Shown here in pieces: positions 55,721-64,000 of a stretch of 64,000 nucleotides of DNA. Under the pieces are notes generated by a model, which saw only the letters and a program-made list of their open reading frames with translations, was not told the DNA's origin and did no database searches. Numbering within the stretch: position 1 is the stretch's first letter; each line of letters begins with the position of its first letter. Source of the stretch: Aphanomyces cochlioides (lineage: Eukaryota; Oomycota; Saprolegniomycetes; Saprolegniales; Verrucalvaceae); contig JAHQRK010000025.1 of NCBI GenBank assembly GCA_019828595.1, positions 434,001 through 498,000 of the forward strand. Direction: 5' to 3'. Made by a program: the position numbers and the translations under genes.

Positions 55721-56666
55721 TGACCAAGTCGAGGTAAATTGAATAATGAATCGGGGGTTGTCTGGTTCAAAACTGCTAGGGTGAATGTTGAGGCCAATGA
55801 AGAGTGCACTCCACACCTCTTTGACAATCCGAGCATCTTGCGACTCTTGGAGTCGTCATAGTTATGAGAAACCAATCGATGGTCAAAACTTCATTGCTTG
55901 GTCAACTGTACTACACGATGTCTGCAAATTTGCAGTTATCATGGGCTTCGATCCCACGGTGACAAAATCTCAAAATATTCGCGAGCTTCTTGGGATCCGT
56001 GGAGTCTTGTTACATAAAGAAAACAACCCAAAAGTGAAATCACAAAGACACGTTTCGTAGCGTCGCAGTTTCCCTTCAAATGACTCACAAAACTCCAAAA
56101 TACCAACATGTTGCAAATCACCTGGATTGTCAATTTCACACAAATTTGGACTTTCCAGTCGATTTGTCGAATAGATTTTGATTGTCATTTTCTCTTTGAA
56201 TCTATGATTGCCAATGCCATCTACCAAGTTGCTCCTGGAGCCGTCAATGTCGCTGAGGATGTGCAGCATTTGCGCAAAGAGCCATTGTTGTTGCGATTTT
56301 TCTGTCGACATCAAGACGGGTGTACAAAGTAAAAGGCTTATGATTGACCAAAAATTAAGAATAGAGAAACTTGATTGGCTTGTCGATTGAATGATATGAC
56401 AATATGATGGGTATAGAAGCGCCAGAAAACTGGAGCACACCATAATTCTGTACTTGATGATACGGTATAACAACCAGGCGACTCAACATGGCCAACAACG
56501 TTCACAACTTCTTGATTCACATAAATTTAGTTAACTTGACTACGGTACTATTTTATGTAGTTTCAGATCTTTCGCCAAAGCTTCCATGTGCATCGACTGA
56601 GTGGGATGAACAAGTTGGTCTGAACGAAAAGGAAGAATCTGAGTGACATCAATTGCATTGACCACG

Positions 56667-56850
56667 ATGGGCAGCTTACAGCTGAGCTTGATGACTCTTG
56701 TGGCTTACGCCTCGCTCGAATTGATGCTTTGTCTAGCGGAGAACTATAATACAGTACCTCAACGACACAGCCACGGAAAAGATTCTGAACCGTCAGACAT
56801 CGAGCAATCAATCGTACATTTCTCCAATCAATACATTCTTCATCTTGACT
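56667..56850 (+). pseudogene. LRR receptor first-exon relic (copy 3)
   Basis: MGSLQLSLMTLVAYASLEL resembles the signal peptide of the LRR copies. CATCGAGCAATCAATCGTAC and TTTCTCCAATC correspond base for base to exon 1 at 45200-45232, in a different frame. It is strongly decayed. Confidence 0.5.
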
Positions 56851-57270
56851 AGCTGTAGTTAAAATCTCCCGCCACCGCCCCCATGCCTTTGCTGAACCCC
56901 AACTCCATTGAAAGAGCTTACCTATATACGAAGGCACGGAAAACAAAATAAGACTTATTGCCAATCAGACAGTTTGGTGTTACGTATACCACGCTATAGA
57001 GCGCGTCTGTGCTACAAATTAAGTCTACTTGGGGCTCAAGAAGTGAAATAGTCGCTATGTACCGACGTCCCGACGTCGACCATCGGCGGACTTTGAAAAA
57101 ATTTCATTTTTGAGATTTTGGATTCGAAGTAATGGTGGCTGCTGTGTTGCCATCATATGCTTCAGATTACTCACACTATTTCAAATTACTTGCTCGAATT
57201 GTGAAAAAAATCTTGTTCTCAGTATTTCCGATGCAAAACTTGCAGCAGTATATTGAAGCAAATCGTTGAG

Positions 57271-57279
57271 GTCTCTCTT
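57271..57279. repeat. Left 9-bp target-site duplication of the Mutator-like element
   Basis: GTCTCTCTT, repeated at 60831-60839 directly outside the right end. Nine bases is the Mutator signature. Confidence 0.9.
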
Positions 57280-57740
57280 GGGCATTGCTACGACCAGAAA
57301 CAGCTGGTGGAAGAAGCAGCCGGTAGCAGCATTCACACTGTACAATGAGCCAATCAAAACGTTCGCAATGAGTAACTCACATTGCTGTGTCTTATAACTC
57401 TAAATGAACACAGTCAAAGCTTATTTAGTGTCAATTAATATTTACAGCCAAACAAAACTGTCTTCATTTGACATCACTCATTTTTGACAACTCAAACATG
57501 AATGAATACGTCCCGAAAATGATCGACGATCAGTATCAGTGCTCTAATTGCGATAAGTTCTATAAGATACTTCAGTCTCTGCGAACCCACTGCTACCGAA
57601 AACACAAAGTCACTGTCCTGAAGACTGCTAAGCAATCGTTTGAAGAAAGACGGCGCAAAGGAAAAGAAAAATTGAAGGCCAAACGTATTGCAGCAAGGAA
57701 AAAGAGGCAAGAAACAAGACAATTGATGGAACAATCTCAT
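57280..57740. repeat. Left long terminal inverted repeat of the MULE
   Basis: Contains the same C2H2 zinc-finger coding block as the right end (ATG at 57498). Here it reads inward and soon runs into unrelated sequence (after MEQS at 57739), so it is an orphan first exon. The outer 200 bp, AT-rich and shared, may hold a promoter used from both ends. Confidence 0.9.
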
Positions 57741-57813
57741 GAATGGTGGATAGGGTACAAAGTTTCTCATACTGTCAGCAAGATTGGTCTACTATTCGTG
57801 TTGAGAGCAAACC

Positions 57814-59923
57814 ATGCAATCAATGGACTACAATGCTCAAGACGGAAGGCTCGATGGCACAGGAAGAAGCCGATACGTACATCCAACAATCTACGCAATC
57901 CCACCACCGCACGTCAGGAGTTATTCAAGTGAGGCATCTATTATGGATGCCATCCATTACTGGACAAATTCTCACGGCTACAACGTAGTCAAGGAGAAAA
58001 TGTTCAAGGACGCGAATGGGAGTCTATCAGGCCGCTTCTTCACGTGCGACCGAGGTGGCACCAGGCAGAATAAACGCCATCCTCTCCCCCAATTTTGCAG
58101 AAACGGAGACGAGTGGCAATGCGCTGAGCATCAAGCGCACTGTCGCATAAGAAATCGCGGTTCCAAATGAATTGAATGTCCTATGAGACTGCGATTCACC
58201 GTGCGTGATGGGGTGTACAAAATGTTGTACACAAGAGACGGAAGCACATTGCCCAACCCCCCCCCCCCGTGAAGATATAAGAGTATTCGCTTCGGTACGT
58301 CAGAGATATTGCATGAAAACTATGGCGTCTCTTCTTGCCCAACCGTGCTCAATGGCTTCTTACCTTCATGGTCAAGTCGTTTCACGTGTGCCTACAAGAA
58401 GCATCCATACTTCCAATGTCATGAACGATCCTGCTGCGCGTGTCATATCCAAAGACATATCAAACATTGTCCAAGGTGCTCGTAACAGTCTGTTGGAAAG
58501 GCAAAATTCAATGGAGGCGCTTGAGTCTTTGCTCAACCACCATGGCTTCGACTATCTGTTTGAAACCCACCCTGGAACAAACCAAGCGTCACATGTATTT
58601 TGGGCTCACCCCACAACAACAAGATTCTTTAAAGAGTGGCCGCAAGTTCTCGTTCTTGACGCGACATACAAGACAAACAAGTACAATATGCCTATGCTCA
58701 ACATAGTATGCATGACTGGTGGCAACTACGTCTTACCTGTTGCTCAGTGCCTGTTGAATGGTGAAAGTCAAGCGGGCTTCGTGTGGGCTCTGCGCGCTTT
58801 GCAAAGTTTTCAAGCCAAGCACAACATTAGCTTCCCGGAAGTGATTTTGTCCGACATAGACCTTGCATGTGTCAACGCCATTGATCTTGTGTATCCGATG
58901 TCTGCTGGATTGTTGTGTCGATGGCATTTGGTCAAGAACGTTGAGGCAAAAACGCGCAAAGAATTTCGGCAAGTGCCGGTGGCAAATCCAGAGTCCAACC
59001 TACGCAGATACCGTGATTCGGACGCAGCATCGGCTTTCATCTCCAAGTTTCAAGAGGCAATAGACTCGGCGTCCGAATCGGATTTCTTCGCGAATTGTTC
59101 AGCCCTACGTTCCATGAGTGGAGTGCTTTCAGACTATCTGGTGCGCCACTGGTGGCCATACCAAAAACGGTTCGTCAGATTTTGGGTTGATCAATGTAGA
59201 CATTTTGGCTACCGTGACACTTCGGTTGTTGAAGGTACGCATGCACATATCAAGTCATATTTGTCGAATTCTCGTGGTGACCTCCTTACTTTGTTTCAAA
59301 GTATACTTCCGTGGTGGCTAAAAGCAGCAGACCGTATCAGTTTCTCTGTTGAGCGCGACTCAACTTACGTTCCCAACGATTTGAAGTCGAACATGTATTC
59401 TGCCGTCACTCGCATAATCAGTCCGTATGCTCTTTCATTGGTTCAGACCATCGCAAAACAACTCACGGCTCACGGAAAACGACCACCCAATGAATGCACA
59501 GGCCGCTATCGATCAATCATGGGGCTACCGTGCAAACATGACCTCGCAGTTGTTCTTGCGTCAAACGGATGGGTGAAACTCATGCCCACAGACTTCCATG
59601 ATCACTGGTGGAACAAGCCATCAACGTCTCATATGCTGCCTTCACGACTGTTGGAGCCTCGTGTCATTGTGAAGAAGAGACGCATCGAGCCCAGCGGACG
59701 CACCGATGCAAACAGACACCAACGTGGACATGGCGTTAGCAGTACCCGAAGAGAACCAACATGGAGTGAGCGTGTGTACTTGAACAGTGCAGCACAGAGC
59801 GAGAGTCAAAATGACAACCAAACATTGCTCTACTTGGTTGACAATCAACAACCTGACAATTTTCATTCACCGTCTCAGCCGCCCAGAGGCTTTGGCTACG
59901 CTAACCAGATACCATGGATATAA
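57814..59923 (+). pseudogene. MULE transposase with FAR1 domain (one stop, one frameshift)
   Basis: The first part (ATG at 57814) is a FAR1-like domain: MDAIHYWTNSHGYNVV, RFFTCDRGGTRQNKR. An in-frame TGA at 58168 is followed by CPMRLRFTVRDGVYK. A run of 12 C (58257-58268) then shifts the frame to the long ORF. The MULE core has VLVLDATYKTNKYNMPML, LPVAQCLLNGESQAGFVWAL, VILSDIDLACVNAI, LCRWHLVKNVEAKT and TSVVEGTHAHIKSYL, giving D, D, E. A SWIM-like zinc motif lies at CTGRYRSIMGLPCKHDL, and the tail is basic and Ser/Gln-rich. The transposase cuts and reinserts the element. The stop lies 22 bp from the stop of the convergent SET gene. Confidence 0.88.
58257..58268 (+). repeat. 12-C homopolymer at the transposase frameshift
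   Basis: Separates two transposase frames exactly. It may be a real slippage mutation or a base-count error in the assembly. Confidence 0.9.
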
Positions 59924-59944
59924 AACATTGCTTGTCAGATAAAG

Positions 59945-60611
59945 TCAATGCATTACTTTTTTATTTGATAACCTCTCATCCCCGGCCTTGATACTCTTGG
60001 TCATGATGGCGTACACTTTGTTTCCATCTTGGTAAAGACCACAATTCTTCCTTTGATATCCCTTTTCGCGTGACTCGCGGTTAATGAAGCTGCATAATCC
60101 CTTGCCTGGGATTGGAGAACGAATGCCATCAATAATTTTTTTGGTGCCAGCAATTGCAACAGCGTAATCTGGCCCGCGGCTCAACGTTTCCACATTTTTT
60201 TCTTCGTATTTTGTCACAATGTCGCCTTCAAAAAGGTTTTCGACGGCGAAAACGCCTTTTCCCGCATCAGGGATTTTGGATTGTCGATATTCACAGTCAC
60301 CTGTCAACAATTGGCTTCTCACACATGTGCACACCATGAGCAGCTGCGTCGTGGACTGTGCGACTTCGACGAGATTGTTCCATCAATTGTCTTGTTTCTT
60401 GCCTCTTTTTCCTTGCTGCAATACGTTTGGCCTTCAATTTTTCTTTTCCTTTGCGCCGTCTTTCTTCAAACGATTGCTTAGCAGTCTTCAGGACAGTGAC
60501 TTTGTGTTTTCGGTAGCAGTGGGTTCGCAGAGACTGAAGTATCTTATAGAACTTATCGCAATTAGAGCACTGATACTGATCGTCGATCATTTTCGGGACG
60601 TATTCATTCAT
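59945..60611 (-). CDS. C2H2 zinc finger-SET domain protein carried by the MULE
   Basis: Exon 1 (60611-60335), a 34-nt intron (60334-60301, GT...AG) and exon 2 (60300-59945) give an unbroken 210-residue product. Residues 15-36 form a C2H2 finger (YQCSNCDKFYK, then THCYRKH). Residues 48-78 are a highly basic coiled coil. From about residue 100 a SET-like fold follows: KIPDAGKGVFAVENLFEGD, KYEE, KKIIDGIRSPIPGKG, SFINRES in place of RFINHSC, NC, and IKAGDE. The usual final GEExxxxY tyrosine is not seen, so methyltransferase activity is doubtful. Known SET proteins methylate lysines, mostly on histones. Exon 1 lies in the terminal repeat. A role in countering silencing or in target choice is speculation. 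Without the intron the frame stops at 60297. Confidence 0.72.
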
Positions 60612-60830
60612 GTTTGAGTTGTCAAAAATGAGTGATGTCAAATGAAGACAGTTTTGTTTGGCTGTAAATATTAATTGACACTAAATAAGCTTTGACTGTG
60701 TTCATTTAGAGTTATAAGACACAGCAATGTGAGTTACTCATTGCGAACGTTTTGATTGGCTCATTGTACAGTATGAATGCTGCTACCGGCTGCTTCTTCC
60801 ACCAGCTGTTTCTGGTCCGTAGCAAAGCTC
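60371..60830. repeat. Right long terminal inverted repeat of the MULE
   Basis: Inverted near-identical partner of 57280-57740. It includes the promoter region and most of exon 1 of the zinc finger-SET gene. The 9-bp duplication follows at 60831-60839. Confidence 0.9.
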
Positions 60831-60839
60831 GTCTCTCTT

Positions 60840-61044
60840 TTGTTGACAGTACAAATGATTAGGATGGGTGACAATTCTTTGATTTGTTGTTCATCACCTA
60901 TACTAAACTACTGTATACTGTACGTACACCCTCGTATCCAATATAATCGTGCAAGTAATATGGAGCAGAGGACCTACAATCCGTTCAAATTATATTTTGG
61001 GTCAAAATACACTGCACGTAACTTCGTATATTATATGCACAATA
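60840..61044. other. Short spacer
   Basis: AT-rich, no gene. AGTAATATGGAGCAGAGGA near 60955 resembles an inverted mariner-type end (compare 52841), possibly a lone terminus. Confidence 0.5.
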
Positions 61045-61546
61045 CTACTCTGTTCCACATTATTTGTCACATAGTTTTTCCATTGGCAAAATTTCTTTGA
61101 TTTCTGGGTATTTTGGGCTCCTGATTGGTTGATTAAGAAGTAATAACCGTGCTCTTTGATTGGACTATCTGCAAGTGCTCTGAATCAAATTCAATTGCGA
61201 GAAACAACTCCTTAAACACAGATTACTCTACTGTAATCATGAAAAAAGTTCCGGTGTGCAGTCGTAGACCACTATGGCGTCCACTACACAAGACAATCAT
61301 ATAAACTACCTTTGCAGAGTGCCATTCAAGCGCTCATATACCGCCAAGACATCGATGGGATTTCGAAACGTGCTGTGGAGTCTCGTTCTTCCCGAAATGC
61401 ATCAACATCACTCATACATTAGTCAAGATTAAATTAAATGTTGTACTTTTAGCCAAAAAGTTGAAGTAAAATTTATACTTAATTAAACTATTGCCAATAC
61501 ATAAAACAAGACAAAACAATATGACAAATATTGCGGAACAGAGTAG
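61045..61546. mobile_element. 502-bp mariner-type MITE
   Basis: Inverted ends CTACTCTGTTCCACATTATT... (61045-61069, inverted at 61522-61546) match at 23 of 25 positions. TA borders both ends. The end resembles that of the plant-type mariner at 51281 (CTTCCTCTGTTCCACATTAC), so that family could mobilise it. No gene inside. Confidence 0.85.
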
Positions 61547-61634
61547 TAGTTTATTCAAGTGTAAATGGTTAGTCAAAATAGGTTTACTGTGTACGGCAAC
61601 TTTGCCGGAACAACGACATGGCGGAGTTGACATG

Positions 61635-62327
61635 ATTGAAGACCGCTTACGCTTTGGCGCAGTCTCCTGAGGAATAACAAATACAGAGTGATTTTATATG
61701 TACCATGATATTGTGTGAACTACCTAAATTTTCCTACGGCGATTGGTTGAATCAAGACCTCTGAAATATAATGCAATTATCAATTTTAGAAGGTTATTTT
61801 GACTCTTTGCTGAAGTCGTGATCGGGACGGTACACGAAATCGATGAAGCATTGTCGCTGCGCTGGCGAGGCCAGTGACCTCTCTGCTCAACATGAAGAAC
61901 GCTGAGTAATGTGGAATGCTCTACGAGATGAGGTCGCCCTGCGAAGTCATTCAGAGTCATAGAGATTAAGTGCCACCCCAGCATTTCTCACACAAACTTA
62001 GGTCAGTTTTCAGCCAATCAATTGAAAGTAAAATTATTTTAGCCAATCATATCACACAAAAAACCAAAGGGCACAAGTAGCAAAGCAGCACAGCGTAGAG
62101 CAGAATAAACCTCACAAACTCGACTTCTGTACGACAGCTCTGTAAGCTCGATTATCAGCCTTCAAGGAATGTAAAGACATTGGTTTACTAGTAGATTATT
62201 TTTTGCTTTAAACAACCTATCACAACCTCCAGTGCAATCACAAACAGTGAATTTAACTAGAACAGCTCTAGTCTACTAGTTGCGTGTGGAAAATCACGAG
62301 TTTCTACCGGTCAGACGCACATTTAAT
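61635..62327. repeat. Dispersed 0.7-0.8-kb repeat, copy 2
   Basis: Same orientation and near-identical sequence to 43276-44045, with single rather than multiple copies of the 27-bp and 17-bp units. It ends at TTTAAT, immediately before the Harbinger element. Confidence 0.87.
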
Positions 62328-62463
62328 AGAGGTTCTCACAGTCGCTTCAGCGGCTGAGGCTGACAAATTGCATTAGCCAATCAACGTTGTGCTGACTGAA
62401 CACACTGTGAGGAGAACTGTGGATTGTCAGCCACAGGCATTGAAGCGACTGGGAGAGCAAACA

Positions 62464-63684
62464 ATGCCGCGCAAATCAGCACGTTCAGCGATCGTCTCTC
62501 AACTGGAGCTGTTCCTTGTCATCTACCATTCGTCTCCAACGTTTCGAAAGGCGTTTCACTTCCTGCCCCATCTGTATTACCTCGTTAAGCACCGTCGATA
62601 CATTGCGAGATGCAACCTTGTGTCGAAAATTGGCAATTGGACAATGAACTATCTATTTGGATTGGACTCTGTTCGAGTTACACGAGACTTGAGAATGTCA
62701 TTTGCGACGTTCGATTATGTTGCTTCATTATTACGCTGCCACCCTTTGTTTAACAATACGTTTGGACTCCAGCAAGCTCCATTGGAGCTGCAGCTCCAAG
62801 TATTTTTGCATTACATGGCAACAAGTGGAGTTGGTGGATCTTACCGTGTCATTGGTCAGCATTTCGGTATTGGGGAAGGAACAGTGCGGAAGTTCATTGT
62901 CAAAGTTGTTGCTACCCTCCATAGTCGACTGTCTGAATTTGTATCATGGCCAAGTTTAAAAGAACGGCACCATATATCCATGAAAATTGAGGAAAAATGC
63001 GGTCTGCATGGGGCTGTTGGAGTCATTGATGGCACTGCGTTTGAATTAAAATACAAGCCGCAAGACAACCATGAGACGTATTTCAATAGAAAATCGCGCT
63101 ATGCAATAGCAGGGCAACTGATTTGCGATCATCGTCGACGCGTCCGAGCTGCTCTAGTAGGGTTTCCTAGTAGTGTTCACGACAGCAGACAACAAAAAGC
63201 AATGGCGATTTCCTTGGAGCCCAAGAACTTTTTCTCCCAAAATGAATTCTTGATCGGCGACTCAGCGTACGCGCTACAAACTCATCTCTTGCGCCCCTAC
63301 AAGGCACCTAAGTCAAAAATCCGTGAAAACAAGAGCTTCAATTATCACTTTTCGGCCATACGAATGACGATTGAGCATTGTATTGGTATGATTAAAGCAC
63401 GGTTTTCGAGGCTTCGAGATGGATTCTTTACTATAATGCGTGATGTAGAGTCGCACGACATGGTTGTCCAAATGATTCTTGTCTGTATTATCTTGCACAA
63501 TATTTGCATCTCGCAAGACGATGATCGAAACGAAGAGTACAACATTGATTTACAAGACCCAGAGAACGATGAAGCGGATGAAAACAGAGATGACTCTGAC
63601 ACTGATGAGATTTGGACCCCAGCGAATGCGTTTCAATTAGAAATTCAAAAGCATCTTGTATTGCGCCATTTTAACTACATTTGA
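62464..63684 (+). CDS. PIF/Harbinger transposase (DDE_Tnp_4), intact
   Basis: 406 residues from the ATG at 62464 (MPRKSARSAIVSQL). The N-terminal half has a helix-turn-helix (GSYRVIGQHFGIGEGTVRKF, about residues 133-152). The catalytic domain shows GVIDGTAFEL (Asp 1), FLIGDSAYAL (Asp 2) and MTIEHCIGMIKARF (Glu), with the R-rich helix KARFSRLRDG. The C-terminus is acidic. No stop or frameshift is present, making this one of the few intact transposases in the window. It would nick and rejoin DNA at short TWA-type targets and normally needs a Myb-like partner, encoded next to it. The two genes converge with a 2-bp gap. Confidence 0.92.
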   Translation: MPRKSARSAIVSQLELFLVIYHSSPTFRKAFHFLPHLYYLVKHRRYIARCNLVSKIGNWTMNYLFGLDSVRVTRDLRMSFATFDYVASLLRCHPLFNNTFGLQQAPLELQLQVFLHYMATSGVGGSYRVIGQHFGIGEGTVRKFIVKVVATLHSRLSEFVSWPSLKERHHISMKIEEKCGLHGAVGVIDGTAFELKYKPQDNHETYFNRKSRYAIAGQLICDHRRRVRAALVGFPSSVHDSRQQKAMAISLEPKNFFSQNEFLIGDSAYALQTHLLRPYKAPKSKIRENKSFNYHFSAIRMTIEHCIGMIKARFSRLRDGFFTIMRDVESHDMVVQMILVCIILHNICISQDDDRNEEYNIDLQDPENDEADENRDDSDTDEIWTPANAFQLEIQKHLVLRHFNYI

Positions 63685-63686
63685 AT

Positions 63687-63992
63687 CTAGTCTGTGTCTC
63701 CTAGCTTGCGTAGTTTTGCTTCGAGCATCATTTTGTCCAGTTCGTATTTCGCTTGAGCATTTTGATATGTTAGCTCAAATTGACGCTGGCGTTGGAGCAT
63801 TTCTTCACGACGTGTAACCATTTCAAATTCAAATTGCCTCTGCATGAGGTCAAGCTTGCTGCGTTCAAGATCAATGGTTTTTTCTCCAAGTTCAAGAAGA
63901 ATGTCCGTTATACTTGGCTCGCTGCTTGGCTCTCTCTTTTTGCGTTTACCAGTGATTTTTTGAGTTGGGAGCTCTACCTCGGACACTTCCAT
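63687..63992 (-). CDS. Harbinger partner protein, C-terminal part (coiled coil)
   Basis: The frame is open from the window edge, so the ATG at 63992 is probably internal and the N-terminal DNA-binding (Myb/SANT) domain lies outside. The visible part has a basic motif (GKRKKREP) that could be a nuclear signal. A long charged coiled coil follows (about 70 residues, LELGEKTIDLERSKLDLMQ onward), rich in Gln, Glu and Arg. In Harbinger elements the partner carries the transposase to the nucleus and to the element ends. Assignment rests on position and the coiled coil. Confidence 0.65.
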   Translation of the reverse strand: MEVSEVELPTQKITGKRKKREPSSEPSITDILLELGEKTIDLERSKLDLMQRQFEFEMVTRREEMLQRQRQFELTYQNAQAKYELDKMMLEAKLRKLGDTD

Positions 63993-64000
63993 GTTGGCTT

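Larger units (their letters stand above)
55817..57279. other. Intergenic, with an LRR first-exon relic
   Basis: Apart from the LRR relic listed next, I see no gene. A 167-codon minus frame (55970-56473) shows no domain or signal. AT-rich throughout. Confidence 0.5.
57280..60830 (+). mobile_element. Mutator-like element (MULE) with 460-bp terminal repeats and SET-domain cargo
   Basis: 3551 bp between matching 9-bp duplications. The left terminal repeat (57280-57740) and right one (60371-60830) are near-identical inverted copies; they start G(G/A)GC(A/T)TTGCTACG. Plus strand: FAR1-type DNA-binding domain and MULE transposase. Minus strand, convergent with it: a zinc finger-SET gene whose first exon lies in the right terminal repeat. 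Intact borders and high repeat identity point to recent insertion. Confidence 0.93.
62328..64000. mobile_element. PIF/Harbinger element, right end outside the window
   Basis: Two convergent genes, transposase and a coiled-coil partner, the standard Harbinger pair. The left end is probably near GAGGTTCTCACAGTCGC (62329), next to a T/A-rich TTTAAT that could supply a 3-bp target site. The other end is not available. Confidence 0.8.

Noticed and set aside
55970..56473. 167-codon minus-strand frame
   Set aside because: No signal peptide, domain or similarity to neighbours; composition is that of the surrounding AT-rich spacer.
57468..57932. Plus-strand C2H2 zinc-finger frame treated as an independent gene
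   Set aside because: It is the left terminal-repeat copy of exon 1 of the SET gene and runs into unrelated sequence after the repeat ends.

Overview
The window looks like repeat-dense, accessory DNA from an oomycete, most likely a saprolegnialean such as Aphanomyces or a relative (inference). The support is two secreted elicitin-like proteins with paired cysteine-rich domains, an oomycete-style leucine-rich-repeat receptor gene with introns of about 45-55 nt, a Crypton tyrosine recombinase, and a very mixed transposon load. I see no rRNA, tRNA, CRISPR array or bacterial operon. Nearly all coding sequence is mobile and most of it is broken.

Layout. 1-3300: 3' part of a Ty1/copia element. 3301-28900: seven LINE copies (A to G), all on the plus strand. 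Four junctions between copies carry the same ~60-bp sequence, so they form head-to-tail arrays. Between C and D lies an unassigned CAG-rich stretch (17.0-18.9 kb). D carries an unrelated host-like coding fragment, and G is split by a hAT fragment. 28.9-30.6 kb: Ty3/gypsy gag-protease remnant. 30.7-32.0 kb: a Tc1/mariner element nested in an element with related ends. 32.2-33.6 kb: Mutator-like fragment. 35.0-37.1 kb: Crypton. 38.2-40.5 kb: a pogo-type element inserted exactly into the terminal repeat of a 541-bp MITE. 41.2-42.6 kb: hAT remnant with a 257-bp MITE beside it.

43-57 kb holds the only host-like genes: an LRR receptor-like gene facing an elicitin-like gene, a second partial copy of that pair about 8 kb away, and two further degenerate LRR first-exon fragments. 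Between the two pairs sit three DNA transposons bounded by TA dinucleotides: an IS630/Tc1-like element, a plant-type mariner, and one of uncertain class. 57.3-60.8 kb: a Mutator-like element with 460-bp terminal inverted repeats and a matching 9-bp target duplication. It carries a damaged FAR1/MULE transposase and, convergent to it, an apparently intact two-exon gene joining a C2H2 zinc finger to a SET-like domain. 61.6-62.3 kb repeats a block from 43.3 kb. 62.4 kb to the end: a PIF/Harbinger element with an intact transposase and a convergent coiled-coil partner gene.

The strongest candidate for something little described is the Mutator element with the zinc finger-SET gene, whose first exon lies inside the terminal repeat. 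The LINE arrays and the precise nested insertions are next.
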